Position numbers and translations under genes: made by a program. Under the pieces are notes generated by a model that saw only the letters and a list, made by a program, of their open reading frames with translations, did no database searches and was not told where the DNA came from. From an uncultured SAR86 cluster bacterium (lineage in GTDB: Bacteria > Pseudomonadota > Gammaproteobacteria > Magnimaribacterales > D2472): 64,000 nucleotides of DNA. Positions 27,512 through 36,068 of the stretch are shown piece after piece; within the stretch, counting starts at the first letter, position 1, and the number at the start of each line of letters is the position of its first letter. The DNA is taken from assembly GCA_902558395.1 (NCBI GenBank), contig CACEDS010000001.1, positions 322,180 through 386,179 on the forward strand, written 5' to 3'.

Positions 27512-28913
27512 CTTTCTTGATTGAGATAATTTGATTCATTATTCTCTCAGAAACCTGAAAATTATTTTTAGTTAGATTTAAAGCAAACTCAAGTTGCCCA
27601 AGAGCCTGCTCATTTTGACCAAGCAATAAAAAATATTCTGCTCTGGACTGATGATAGCCAACTATATTTTTGCTATTTCTCTGTATCTCAGACAACAATA
27701 GCCATAATTCAGGATCTTCATTTCTTCTTATTAATAGATCGCGTATCAATTCTTCAGATTCAAAAAATCTTTTCATTTCAAGTAATAATTTTGATTTAGT
27801 AATCGTCAGCGGATAGTTTTTTGGAGAAATTTCTAAAAAAGTATTTGCTAGTTTTAAGGCTTCGTCATACTTTTGAGCCTTAGTCAGTATTTCAATTTTA
27901 GATGTATTTAAGAATAAGTTTTTTGGATATTTTTTTATGAGTATATTAATAAGATTTTCTGATTTACCTAAGTTATTGTTTTGGCTGTATGCCAGAGCAA
28001 GGCCATAGATATTAGAATCTGAGTTTTCTTTTATCATTTCAGCATTGAAAAATCTTATTGATTGGCTTGGAATAGTTTCATAGTAAACTTTTAGTCTTGA
28101 TTTAATTAGTGAAAATTCTAAAGAATCTTTTTTTGTACCTTCTACAGGAATACCTTCTGCAGCATTTAGCGCATCACTTATCCTTGAAGAAGATAGGGGG
28201 TGAGTTAACAAAAATTCCGGAGGAGCCTCACCAGCAAGTCTTCTAAGATCGTTCATGTTTTCAAACATTTCACCCATTGCTTTTGGGTTATATCCAGCCT
28301 TGACAAGGTTAGCAAAGCCAACTCTGTCTGCTTCTTTTTCAAAGAGCCTACTATATCTTAGATTTTGAGTTTGCATTAAAGCTGATCCTACCATCATTGC
28401 TCCTGGGTTATTGCTTATTAATGCCAATGCAATTGATGAGATCATAGTTAATGAAGATGCAAGGCTTCTATCTTGAGCATTCAGAATGTTTCTTGCAAAG
28501 TGTCTTTGACTTAAATGAGCAAGTTCATGAGCCATAACCGATGAAAACTGTGCTTCATTATCTGCATTTAGAAACAAGCCTCCATTAACACCAATTACTC
28601 CACCAGGTGCAGCAAAAGCATTTAAAGAATTATCATCTATTAAAAGTACGGTGAAACGCCTGTCCTTAACTTCACTATATTCTGATAGTCTGTATGTTAG
28701 AAGTTCCGTATATTCCTGTATCAAAGCATCAGATATTAAAGGTGCTTGAAAGTAAACTTGTTTTAAAAATTCTCTACCTATTAATTTTTCTTCGGCTGTA
28801 GATACTGCTCCAGAAACTCTGTCACCAAGCTCAGGCAGAACTAATTCTTTGTTTTCTTGACTTATAAATGGCAAAGACATGAAGGCAGTTATTAATAGAA
28901 TATATTTCTTCAT
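27486..28913 (-). CDS. bepA: periplasmic M48 metalloprotease/chaperone BepA
   Basis: BepA helps assemble or degrade outer-membrane proteins, notably LptD. The 475-residue product has a signal peptide (about 1-18), an M48 zinc protease domain with AHELAHLSQRH (HExxH) and the third ligand in EKEADRVGF, and C-terminal TPR repeats (from about 290). Length is close to E. coli BepA (487). As in E. coli it lies next to perM, divergently. Its tail overlaps the carrier gene at 26267. Confidence 0.95.
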   Translation of the reverse strand: MKKYILLITAFMSLPFISQENKELVLPELGDRVSGAVSTAEEKLIGREFLKQVYFQAPLISDALIQEYTELLTYRLSEYSEVKDRRFTVLLIDDNSLNAFAAPGGVIGVNGGLFLNADNEAQFSSVMAHELAHLSQRHFARNILNAQDRSLASSLTMISSIALALISNNPGAMMVGSALMQTQNLRYSRLFEKEADRVGFANLVKAGYNPKAMGEMFENMNDLRRLAGEAPPEFLLTHPLSSSRISDALNAAEGIPVEGTKKDSLEFSLIKSRLKVYYETIPSQSIRFFNAEMIKENSDSNIYGLALAYSQNNNLGKSENLINILIKKYPKNLFLNTSKIEILTKAQKYDEALKLANTFLEISPKNYPLTITKSKLLLEMKRFFESEELIRDLLIRRNEDPELWLLLSEIQRNSKNIVGYHQSRAEYFLLLGQNEQALGQLEFALNLTKNNFQVSERIMNQIISIKKAIGESRGF

Positions 28914-29073
28914 TTTTAATATAAGAATTTTACTAATTTTGCTAAAACTAACATAAACATGTTTTTTAGATTAATATATCCCATGTTAAAGGTTAAGTTA
29001 TTATAAATTTATAGATTTTGACTGATTTTTTATAATGTAGTTCAAAATCCAGGATGATAATTATTTAAAAAAA
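28914..29073. promoter_or_regulatory. divergent intergenic region bepA/perM
   Basis: This 160-bp AT-rich gap separates divergent genes and should hold both promoters. On the + strand TATAAT (29031-29036) with a weak TTATAG about 17 bp upstream is a candidate for perM. No sigma-E-like element could be confirmed for bepA, and I see no RNA gene or repeat here. Confidence 0.35.
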
Positions 29074-30138
29074 ATGTTTGAACAAGTAAATAAAGTGTTA
29101 AAAAATATTTTTAGTAATGAGGAGACAATAATCTTTTCGTTAGCGATATTATTATTTTTTCTAGTCATATCATTCTTCGGATCAATCTTAACGCCTTTTA
29201 TGATAAGTATAGTTGTTGCTTATCTGCTAGTTGGTATGCAGAAAAAAATTCAGTCGTATGATGTCAGTGCAAATGTTGCATTAATTATTACTTTTTCAGT
29301 TTTCATAATCACTGGAGCAGCTTTATTAATATGGCTGGTACCTCTTTTATATATTCAGCTTCAAGCCTTTATTCTTGATGTTCCAAATCTTATAAATAAT
29401 TTTCTTGATTTTATATCTGGATTGCCTGCCAAGTTCCCTGATTTAGTTTCATCTGAACAGATATCTATCTTTTTCCAAGCGGTATCTGAGGAGATTAGTG
29501 CCATAGCTCAAAATATTGTTAAGTCGTCTATTTCAGGCATTCAAAGTGCAATAACATTTCTGTTATATATTATTTTGTTTCCGATACTTGTGTACTTCTT
29601 TTTATTTGATAGAAAAAATATTATTGAGGGTTTTATAAAGATTATTCCAGGTAAAAGAGAAATGCTTACTAATATTTGGGCTGAAATGGATATTCAGTTA
29701 AGTAACTATGTAAGAGGCAAGACAATTGAGATATTTATAGTTGGAATTGCTGCAGCAATTATATTTGCTTCTCTCGGGCTAAAGTATTCTGCTTTATTGT
29801 CTGTATTAGTTGGTTTATCAGTAATTATTCCTTATGTTGGAGCTTTTTTGGTAACAATTCCTATTGTTATTGTTGGCTTACTTCAATTTGGATTAGGAAC
29901 AGAATTCTATTTGTTAATAGGCTTATATCTTCTTTTACAAGCCTTAGACGGCAACTTACTTGTGCCAATAATTTTTTCAGAAACAGTAAAATTACATCCA
30001 GTGGTAATAATACTGGCAGTATTTATTTTTGGCAGCATGTTCGGTTTTTGGGGTGTATTCTTTTCAATACCAATTGCAACTTTTATAAAAGCAGTATGGA
30101 ATGCATGGCCATCATCGCGAAATAGCGATTTAAGTTAA
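29074..30138 (+). CDS. perM: AI-2E family transporter (PerM type)
   Basis: A 354-residue inner-membrane protein of the AI-2E/UPF0118 family with about 8 membrane segments: two pairs near the N-terminus (about 18-50 and 65-100), a soluble loop, then FPILVYFFLFDR and the GLKYSALLSVLVGLSVIIPYVGAF family signature, with GNLLVPIIFSETVKLHPVVII near the end. Substrates of this broad family differ (ions, quorum signals, other); E. coli PerM is poorly characterised. Position next to bepA is as in E. coli. Its end overlaps convergent bcp by 9 bases. Confidence 0.85.
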   Translation: MFEQVNKVLKNIFSNEETIIFSLAILLFFLVISFFGSILTPFMISIVVAYLLVGMQKKIQSYDVSANVALIITFSVFIITGAALLIWLVPLLYIQLQAFILDVPNLINNFLDFISGLPAKFPDLVSSEQISIFFQAVSEEISAIAQNIVKSSISGIQSAITFLLYIILFPILVYFFLFDRKNIIEGFIKIIPGKREMLTNIWAEMDIQLSNYVRGKTIEIFIVGIAAAIIFASLGLKYSALLSVLVGLSVIIPYVGAFLVTIPIVIVGLLQFGLGTEFYLLIGLYLLLQALDGNLLVPIIFSETVKLHPVVIILAVFIFGSMFGFWGVFFSIPIATFIKAVWNAWPSSRNSDLS

Positions 30139-30600
30139 ATTTTTAACTGTATTTAATACTTCTTCAACATGGCCTTTAACTTTTACTGATCGCCATTCCT
30201 TTAAAACATTTCCATTTACATCAATTAAGAAGGTACATCTATCAACACCTATATACTCTCTTCCATACATAGATTTTAATTTCATTACATCAAAAGCGTT
30301 GCAGACTTTTTCATCAGGATCTGATAATAGTTCAAATGGGAATGATTGTTTTGACTTAAAATTCTCATGACTCTTGATTGAATCCCTAGATACACCAAGA
30401 ATTTCAGTATTAAGTTTTTTAAAAGATTTATAATTATCTCTGAACTCTTGACCCTCAGTAGTGCACCCAGGAGTGCTATCTTTTGGATAAAAATAAATAA
30501 CAAAATTCTTCCCTTCAAAATCTTTATTGGAAAGACTTAACCCGCTCGTGCATTCTGCACTAAACTTAGGACATTTTTTACCTTCTAAATTTTTAGCCAT
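30130..30600 (-). CDS. bcp: peroxiredoxin Bcp (thioredoxin-dependent thiol peroxidase)
   Basis: Bcp reduces hydrogen and organic peroxides. The 156-residue product has FYPKDSTPGCTTEGQEFRDNY with the peroxidatic Cys in TPGCT. The resolving Cys found five residues later in E. coli Bcp is absent (Glu-Gly-Gln-Glu follows), so it would act as a 1-Cys type or use another Cys. I chose the ATG at 30600 (MAKNLEGKKCPKF), which gives the family N-terminus; an ATG at 30708 would add 36 unrelated residues and run into dapA. Divergent from dapA, as in E. coli. Confidence 0.93.
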   Translation of the reverse strand: MAKNLEGKKCPKFSAECTSGLSLSNKDFEGKNFVIYFYPKDSTPGCTTEGQEFRDNYKSFKKLNTEILGVSRDSIKSHENFKSKQSFPFELLSDPDEKVCNAFDVMKLKSMYGREYIGVDRCTFLIDVNGNVLKEWRSVKVKGHVEEVLNTVKNLT

Positions 30601-30668
30601 ATTTGTTACCTTATAAGTATTTTTAATAAAATAGTGTATAGTCCTATTTTTTACTGAAAATTTTATCA

Positions 30669-31556
30669 ATGCAAGTTTTACATGGCAGTTTAGTTGCTCT
30701 AGTAACACCTCTTTTAGAGAATGGTGATGTTGATTATGAATCTCTAAGCAATCTTTTAGACTGGCACATAGATAATGGAACTGATGGAATAGTTTCTGTC
30801 GGGACTACAGGCGAATCAGCCACTTTGAATGTAAAAGAACATATTGATGTAATTAATTATTCAGTAAAATATGTTCAAAGCAGAATACCTGTAATTGCAG
30901 GAACAGGTGCAAACTCAACAGACGAAGCAATAGAACTATCGCTTGAAGCAAAATTAATAGGCGCAGATTATGTTCTATTAGTTACCCCATACTATAACAA
31001 GCCTAATCAAAAAGGATTATTAGCGCATTATGAAAAAATTGCTGATAACGTAAATATTAAACAAATTTTATATAATGTGCCCTCAAGAACAGCTTGTGAT
31101 TTAAAACCAGAAACAGTCAGCATACTATCTGAACATAAAAATATTTGCGGTCTAAAAGAGGCTGTTGATGATATTGAAAGAATAAAAGAGCTAGTTAAAA
31201 TCTCTAAAAATTCTTCTAATTTTGCTATTCTCTCTGGTGATGATCCTACTTTTATGAATTCTTTGATAGAAGGTGCTCACGGGGTTATTTCTGTGGCAGC
31301 TAATGTCATTCCAAAATCAATTTCAGAGATATGCAAGCATATAAGAGAAAATAATATTGCAGAGGCAATGAAATTAAATGAAGTTAACAATCATTTATAT
31401 AGATTATTGTTTGTTGAATCAAACCCAATACCAGTTAAATGGATGCTAAATAAAATGAAAATGATTGAAAACTCAATTAGACTTCCTTTAATAGAATTAG
31501 ATGAAACTTATCATGATGAAATTTTGTCAGAACTTAGTAAACTTAAATTAATTTAA
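30669..31556 (+). CDS. dapA: 4-hydroxy-tetrahydrodipicolinate synthase
   Basis: DapA condenses pyruvate and aspartate semialdehyde at the start of the lysine and diaminopimelate branch. The 295-residue product has the Schiff-base lysine in CGLKEAVDD (Lys163), the tyrosines in TPYYNKP (Tyr108) and LYNVPSRT (Tyr135), and VGTTGESATL (about 44-53). Normal length. The dapA-bamC-purC order with bcp divergent upstream matches E. coli. bamC starts right after the stop. Confidence 0.97.
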   Translation: MQVLHGSLVALVTPLLENGDVDYESLSNLLDWHIDNGTDGIVSVGTTGESATLNVKEHIDVINYSVKYVQSRIPVIAGTGANSTDEAIELSLEAKLIGADYVLLVTPYYNKPNQKGLLAHYEKIADNVNIKQILYNVPSRTACDLKPETVSILSEHKNICGLKEAVDDIERIKELVKISKNSSNFAILSGDDPTFMNSLIEGAHGVISVAANVIPKSISEICKHIRENNIAEAMKLNEVNNHLYRLLFVESNPIPVKWMLNKMKMIENSIRLPLIELDETYHDEILSELSKLKLI

Positions 31557-32546
31557 ATGAAAAAAATTCTAATAATCAATTTATTAATAATAACCTCATG
31601 CTCTTACATATCGGGTCCTGAGGGTCTATTTCCTCCGACCAAGGATGAATTCTTAAAAGAAGATGTAGAAGATGATATAAATTTGCCTGAAAATCTAAAA
31701 ATTATTGCTATTGAGAATCATTACCCAGTCATAACTAGTAATGATAGATTATTAAATCAAGATGTCCCCAAACCTAGACAAATATTTGCAACCTCTGGAG
31801 ATAGCACTGTTCAGCTAAGAAGATTAGGTGAGTTAATGTGGGTTTATGCAGAAACACTTCCTTCAACCTCATGGCCAATTTCAAAGAGCTATTGGGATAC
31901 TTCTGAATATAAGGTAATTGAAAATGATCCAAATGTTGGTGAAATTACTATTGATTATGATGAATCCTCTGTTCTAAAAATGAAAATTGAGCATGGCATA
32001 AAAGAGTCATCAACAGAGATATTTTTAGTTCAGGTTAATAAATCTAATCAAGAAATTGTTAGCAATCCGGAGTTAATTCAATCTGAATTAAGCAACATAG
32101 TTAATTATTTTGCAGAAACAGTTGGACAATTTACAGGAACATCCTTGGCTGCCCAAAATTTGAATGAAATTAAAAAAGCGAAAATATTTGAAGATAATGG
32201 CCAAACCGTAATCGAATTATTTCTAAATTTTGACAGGGCGTGGTCTTCAGTTTCAAAAGCTATAGATGCATCTGAAATTTTTGTTAATGATAAAGATAGG
32301 AGTAATGGTATCTTTTATGTTAGCTATGCTGAAGAAAATAGTGGCATTTTAAGTGATAGTGGAATCTTTTCATTTTTTAAGAGTGGTAAGGCTACTAAAA
32401 ATAAAAAAGTTAATTTTAATGATGCTCAATTTGAAGTGAGAATCATAGAAAAAAATAATAAATCCTATGTAAGGGCTTATTCAAAAGATGGTAAAATAAC
32501 AGATGCTGAAAAGCTAATCTCTAAAATTAATGAATCTCTAAGTTAA
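31557..32546 (+). CDS. bamC: outer-membrane assembly lipoprotein BamC
   Basis: BamC is a lipoprotein subunit of the Bam complex that inserts beta-barrel proteins into the outer membrane. The 329-residue product has a lipobox LIITSC (Cys15), an unstructured conserved N-terminal part that in E. coli binds BamD, and two helix-grip domains (first containing RRLGELMWVYAETLPSTSWPISKSYW, given here by its ends RRLGEL and SKSYW; second in the C-terminal third with IELFLNFDRAWSSVSKAI). Sequence is divergent; the call rests on these marks and on dapA-bamC-purC synteny. Confidence 0.88.
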   Translation: MKKILIINLLIITSCSYISGPEGLFPPTKDEFLKEDVEDDINLPENLKIIAIENHYPVITSNDRLLNQDVPKPRQIFATSGDSTVQLRRLGELMWVYAETLPSTSWPISKSYWDTSEYKVIENDPNVGEITIDYDESSVLKMKIEHGIKESSTEIFLVQVNKSNQEIVSNPELIQSELSNIVNYFAETVGQFTGTSLAAQNLNEIKKAKIFEDNGQTVIELFLNFDRAWSSVSKAIDASEIFVNDKDRSNGIFYVSYAEENSGILSDSGIFSFFKSGKATKNKKVNFNDAQFEVRIIEKNNKSYVRAYSKDGKITDAEKLISKINESLS

Positions 32547-32554
32547 GACTAATT

Positions 32555-33277
32555 ATGGAAAAAATCAAAGAAATAACTAAAGGAAAAGCAAAGTCACTAT
32601 TTACTACATCTGATGATGATCGATTGGTAATGCATTTTAGTGATGATACTTCTGCTTTTGATGGCAAAAAGAAAGAAGCTTTATTAGGTAAAGGTGCTGT
32701 TAATAACCAATTTAACGCATTTATTATGGATCATCTTGAAAAAAATGGTGTTGAGACTCATCACATTGAAGTGCTTAATAGCAATGACTCTCTTGTTTAT
32801 AAGTTAGATATGTTTCCAATTGAATGCGTTATTAGAAATAGAGCGTCTGGATCAATATGCAGAAGGTTAGGCACTGAGGATGGGCTAATACTAGAAAATC
32901 CTTTATTTGAATTCTTTTTAAAAGATGATGATTTAGGCGATCCATTAATAAATGATGAGCACATTATTTCTTTTGGTTGGGCTAATAAAGATCAAATTGA
33001 GAAGATGAAAGAACTTACTTATAAAGTAAATACTGTCTTAAAAGAGCTATTCATCAACTCTAATTTAATATTAGTAGATTTTAAAGTTGAATTTGGTGTT
33101 TGCAGCCAAGGCAAGATTTTATTAGCTGATGAGTTTACTCCAGATGGATGTAGGTTATGGGATTCTGAAACTTTAAAGAAGATGGATAAAGATAGGTTTA
33201 GACAAGGTCTTGGTGATGTTGTTGAATCATACCATCAGGTTGCTGATAGACTTGGCATGAATATTATAGTTGACTAA
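32555..33277 (+). CDS. purC: SAICAR synthetase
   Basis: PurC joins CAIR and aspartate with ATP in purine synthesis. The 240-residue product has GKAKSLF near the N-terminus, SDDTSAFDGKKKEALLGKGA, the IECVIRNRASGSICRRLG block, and the signature LVDFKVEFGV and LADEFTPDGCRLWD. Length equals E. coli PurC (237) within a few residues. Its last codons and stop (TAA 33275-33277) lie inside the iscR operator and promoter. Confidence 0.97.
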   Translation: MEKIKEITKGKAKSLFTTSDDDRLVMHFSDDTSAFDGKKKEALLGKGAVNNQFNAFIMDHLEKNGVETHHIEVLNSNDSLVYKLDMFPIECVIRNRASGSICRRLGTEDGLILENPLFEFFLKDDDLGDPLINDEHIISFGWANKDQIEKMKELTYKVNTVLKELFINSNLILVDFKVEFGVCSQGKILLADEFTPDGCRLWDSETLKKMDKDRFRQGLGDVVESYHQVADRLGMNIIVD

Positions 33278-33290
33278 ATTAGTCAGGTAT
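33266..33290. promoter_or_regulatory. IscR type-1 binding site
   Basis: The 25-bp sequence from ATAGTTGACT (33266-33275) to AGTCAGGTAT (33281-33290) is an imperfect palindrome that fits every position of the E. coli IscR type-1 motif as I know it (ATASYYGACTRwwwyAGTCRRSTAT). It overlaps the end of the purC coding sequence and the -35 element of the iscR promoter. In E. coli [2Fe-2S]-IscR represses its own operon from such sites, so the same feedback is expected here. Confidence 0.88.
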
Positions 33291-33297
33291 TTATAAT
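33270..33297 (+). promoter_or_regulatory. iscR promoter, near-consensus sigma-70
   Basis: TTGACT (33270-33275, five of six) and TATAAT (33292-33297, perfect) are spaced by 16 bp. The expected start of transcription, 6-8 bases after the -10, falls at about 33303-33305. The iscR GTG is at 33304, so the mRNA would be leaderless or nearly so. No Shine-Dalgarno sequence is visible. The -35 lies inside the IscR site and over the purC stop codon. Confidence 0.82.
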
Positions 33298-33303
33298 TCA
33301 TGC

Positions 33304-33738
33304 GTGAAATTAACTACAAAAAGTAAATATGCTGTTAATGCTTTAGTTGAACTTCGTCTTTTAGCTTCAGAAGGACCAGTTTCACTATCAGATATATCTG
33401 CTAATCAAAATATCGAAATATCATATTTAGAACAAATTTTCAGAAAGCTTAGGCTTTACGGAATAGTTGCTAGTTCGAGAGGTCGTAATGGAGGCTATCT
33501 TTATGCCATGGATCCAGCATTAGTTACAATCAAAGATATCATGAATGCTGTTGAAGAGGATTTAGATGCAACAAGTTGCAGTGGTATGAGCACATGCAAT
33601 GATGGAAAAAAATGCAATACCCATAACTTATGGCACGAGCTCAATGACGTCGTAAACAACTACTTAAGCAATATAACAATTAATACACTTGTAGAAAGCA
33701 GCAATGACCCATATATAAATGTAAGAGAGATTGTATAA
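33304..33738 (+). CDS. iscR: Fe-S cluster regulator IscR
   Basis: IscR is an Rrf2-family winged-helix regulator that senses Fe-S status through a [2Fe-2S] cluster and controls the isc operon. The 144-residue product has the Rrf2 N-terminus ([16 protein letters not shown]), the recognition helix [11 protein letters not shown] (40-50), and cluster ligands Cys92, Cys98, Cys104 and His107, with the same spacing as E. coli IscR. The start is a GTG with no ribosome binding site; the first conserved residues follow it directly. It heads iscRSUA-fdx-iscX. Confidence 0.95.
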   Translation: MKLTTKSKYAVNALVELRLLASEGPVSLSDISANQNIEISYLEQIFRKLRLYGIVASSRGRNGGYLYAMDPALVTIKDIMNAVEEDLDATSCSGMSTCNDGKKCNTHNLWHELNDVVNNYLSNITINTLVESSNDPYINVREIV

Positions 33739-34959
33739 ATGAATGAAAAATCAACGATATATTTAGATTACGCATCAACCACACCTGTTGATCCTCGTGT
33801 AGCATCAAAGATGATGGAGTATCTTACACCTGATGGCGAATTTGGTAACCCAGCATCTCGATCACATAGATACGGATGGAAAGCTGACGATGCTGTTGAA
33901 GAGGCCAGATCGCATGTAGCCAATCTTGTGAATGCAGATCCAAGAGAAATCGTATGGACATCTGGTGCTACTGAGGCTGATAATCTTGCTGTAAAAGGTG
34001 TTGCTAGATTTTATAAATCTAAGGGAAATCATATTATTACTTCAAAAATAGAACATAAAGCAGTTCTAGATCCATGTAGGCAACTAGAACGAGAGGGTTT
34101 TGAAGTTACTTATCTTGAACCCAATGAATTCGGTATTATTCAACCTGAGCAAGTAAAAGAGGCCATAAAAGAATCTACAATATTAGTTTCATTAATGCAT
34201 ATTAATAATGAACTCGGAACATTAAATGACTTGCAGTCAATCGGAGAAATTACAAGAGAATCAGGTGTATTTTTCCATGTTGACGCTGCTCAAAGTACTG
34301 GAAAAGTCGAAATTGATCTTTCAGCACTGCCTGTAGACTTGATGTCATTTTCTGCTCATAAAACTTATGGACCAAAAGGCATTGGTGCTTTATTTGTTAG
34401 AAGAAAGCCAAGAGTAAGAATCGAAGCATTAATTCATGGTGGAGGCCATGAAAGAGGCATGAGGTCTGGAACATTAGCTCCTCATCAAATTGTTGGCATG
34501 GGAGAAGCATTTAGAATTGCTAAATTAGAAATGACAAAAGATCATGAAATGATTGCAAAATACCATGAAAAATTTTTAGACGAAGCTATGAAAATTGAGC
34601 ATGTTTATATCAATGGCGACTTAAAGAATAAAGTCCCAAATATACTTAATATGAGCTTTAATTTTGTTGAAGGAGAATCATTAATAATGGGTCTTAAAGA
34701 TATTGCGGTATCTTCAGGCTCAGCTTGCACTTCTGCAAGCCTAGAGCCTTCATATGTCTTGAGAGCTCTTGGTAGAAAAGATGAATTAGCTCACAGCTCA
34801 ATAAGATTTTCTTTTGGCAGGTTTACAAAAGAAAGTGATGTAGATAAAACTTTATCAATATTAAATAATGTGGTTGATAGATTAAGAGAACTTTCTCCAC
34901 TTTGGGAAATGCATCTAGATGGAATTGATTTAGATACAGTAACTTGGAATACACATTAA
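33739..34959 (+). CDS. iscS: cysteine desulfurase IscS
   Basis: IscS takes sulfur from cysteine as an enzyme persulfide and passes it to IscU and to tRNA thiolation. The 406-residue product has the PLP lysine in [10 protein letters not shown] (Lys208), ATEADNLA (about 78-85), EHKAVLD, and the mobile catalytic Cys in [17 protein letters not shown] (Cys330). Length matches E. coli IscS (404). It directly follows the iscR stop. The C-terminus ([15 protein letters not shown]) resembles the IscU-contact tail of E. coli IscS. Confidence 0.97.
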   Translation: MNEKSTIYLDYASTTPVDPRVASKMMEYLTPDGEFGNPASRSHRYGWKADDAVEEARSHVANLVNADPREIVWTSGATEADNLAVKGVARFYKSKGNHIITSKIEHKAVLDPCRQLEREGFEVTYLEPNEFGIIQPEQVKEAIKESTILVSLMHINNELGTLNDLQSIGEITRESGVFFHVDAAQSTGKVEIDLSALPVDLMSFSAHKTYGPKGIGALFVRRKPRVRIEALIHGGGHERGMRSGTLAPHQIVGMGEAFRIAKLEMTKDHEMIAKYHEKFLDEAMKIEHVYINGDLKNKVPNILNMSFNFVEGESLIMGLKDIAVSSGSACTSASLEPSYVLRALGRKDELAHSSIRFSFGRFTKESDVDKTLSILNNVVDRLRELSPLWEMHLDGIDLDTVTWNTH

Positions 34960-34963
34960 TAAT

Positions 34964-34968
34964 GGAGG
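34964..34968 (+). promoter_or_regulatory. strong ribosome binding site for iscU
   Basis: GGAGG lies 6 bases before the iscU ATG (34975). It is one of the few near-perfect Shine-Dalgarno sequences in the window, where most starts have weak or no site. It suggests the scaffold protein is made in excess of its operon partners. Confidence 0.75.
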
Positions 34969-34974
34969 TTTGAA

Positions 34975-35379
34975 ATGGCTTATAGTAAAAAAGTTGTAGA
35001 CAAATTTGAAAATACTTTAAATGATCCAAAGGCATTTAATGTAGGTAGATTTGATCCAAAAGAAGAAAACGTCGGAACAGGTATGGTTGGAGCACCAGCC
35101 TGTGGAGATGTCATGAAATTGCAAATAAAGTGCGAGCCGTCTGGTAACACGCATGTAATAAAAGATGTAAAATTTAAAACTTACGGATGTGGTTCTGCTA
35201 TAGCATCTTCAAGTGAACTTGTTGATATGCTTATTGGTAAAACCTTAGAAGAAGCAAAAGCTATCAAAAACAAAGAGATTGTTGATGCCCTTGAACTACC
35301 CCCAATAAAAATACATTGCTCCGTTTTAGCAGAAGATTCAATAAAACAAGCAATAGAAGATTACGAATCAAAACAATAA
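34975..35379 (+). CDS. iscU: Fe-S cluster scaffold IscU
   Basis: IscU is the scaffold on which new [2Fe-2S] clusters are built. The 134-residue product has the three ligand cysteines Cys43 (GAPACGD), Cys72 (TYGCGSAIA) and Cys115 (KIHCSVLAED), plus Asp45. The chaperone-binding motif LPPVK is present as LPPIK (108-112), although hscA and hscB, the chaperone pair that reads it, are missing from this operon. Length is a little over E. coli IscU (128). Confidence 0.97.
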   Translation: MAYSKKVVDKFENTLNDPKAFNVGRFDPKEENVGTGMVGAPACGDVMKLQIKCEPSGNTHVIKDVKFKTYGCGSAIASSSELVDMLIGKTLEEAKAIKNKEIVDALELPPIKIHCSVLAEDSIKQAIEDYESKQ

Positions 35380-35385
35380 ATAATC

Positions 35386-35727
35386 ATGCAAGTTTTTAGC
35401 TCAACAGACTTAAACTTTTCAGATTCTGCGATTGATCACTTTTTATCAAGCCTTGAAAATCGTGGTAAAGGTGTTGGAATTAAGATTGGAGTTAAAAAAG
35501 CAGGATGTTCAGGCTATGAATATTTTTTTGATTATGTTGACTCTTTTGATGATGACGGTGTAGTTTTCGAAAAAAATGGATGCAAAATTTTTGTTGATAA
35601 CAGCAGTCTAGATTTTTTAAAAGGTAGTCTAGTTGATTATCAAAAAGATGGCCTTAACCAAGGAATAAAATTTGTAAATCCAAATGCTAAAGCAGTATGT
35701 GGTTGTGGTGAAAGCTTTACCGTATAG
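35386..35727 (+). CDS. iscA: A-type Fe-S carrier IscA
   Basis: IscA carries Fe-S clusters or iron from IscU to apoproteins. The 113-residue product has the three conserved cysteines: Cys41 in KKAGCSGYEY and Cys105, Cys107 in AVCGCGESF, the A-type pattern. It is somewhat divergent from E. coli IscA but lies in the expected place between iscU and fdx. In E. coli hscB and hscA follow iscA; here the ferredoxin gene begins 2 bases after. Confidence 0.92.
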   Translation: MQVFSSTDLNFSDSAIDHFLSSLENRGKGVGIKIGVKKAGCSGYEYFFDYVDSFDDDGVVFEKNGCKIFVDNSSLDFLKGSLVDYQKDGLNQGIKFVNPNAKAVCGCGESFTV

Positions 35728-35729
35728 TA

Positions 35730-36068
35730 ATGCCTAAAATAAAAATCTTACCTCATAAAGACCTTTGTCCTGAAGGAGCTTTGATCGAAAATCAACCTGA
35801 CGAAACTATATGTGAGGCGGCTCTAAGAAATGGTATACAAATAGAGCATGCATGTGAGATGTCTGCAGCATGCACAACATGTCATTGTATTGTTCGTAAA
35901 GGCTTTGATAGTTTAGATGAAGCAAGTGAAATCGAAGAAGACCTTCTAGATAAAGCATGGGGACTTGAGCAAACATCAAGACTTAGTTGTCAGGCAATAC
36001 CAAAAGATGAAGATATTGAAATTGAAATACCTAAATACAATATTAATATGGTTTCAGAGAATCACTAA
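35730..36068 (+). CDS. fdx: Isc-type [2Fe-2S] ferredoxin Fdx
   Basis: The adrenodoxin-like ferredoxin of the Isc system supplies electrons for cluster assembly. The 112-residue product has the ligands Cys42, Cys48 and Cys51 (C-x5-C-x2-C in ACEMSAACTTCHC) and Cys87 (SRLSCQA). The N-terminus HKDLCPEGA matches Isc ferredoxins. It follows iscA after 2 bases and overlaps the iscX ATG by one base. Confidence 0.95.
   Translation: MPKIKILPHKDLCPEGALIENQPDETICEAALRNGIQIEHACEMSAACTTCHCIVRKGFDSLDEASEIEEDLLDKAWGLEQTSRLSCQAIPKDEDIEIEIPKYNINMVSENH

Noticed and set aside
28914-29073. Small RNA gene in the bepA/perM gap
   Set aside because: No stable stem-loop with a T-run and no resemblance to 6S, SRP or tmRNA; it is better explained as a divergent promoter region.
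30601-30708. Longer N-terminus for bcp (start at 30708)
   Set aside because: The extra 36 residues are not part of the family, and would overlap the dapA coding start and the divergent promoter region. ATG 30600 gives the conserved N-terminus.
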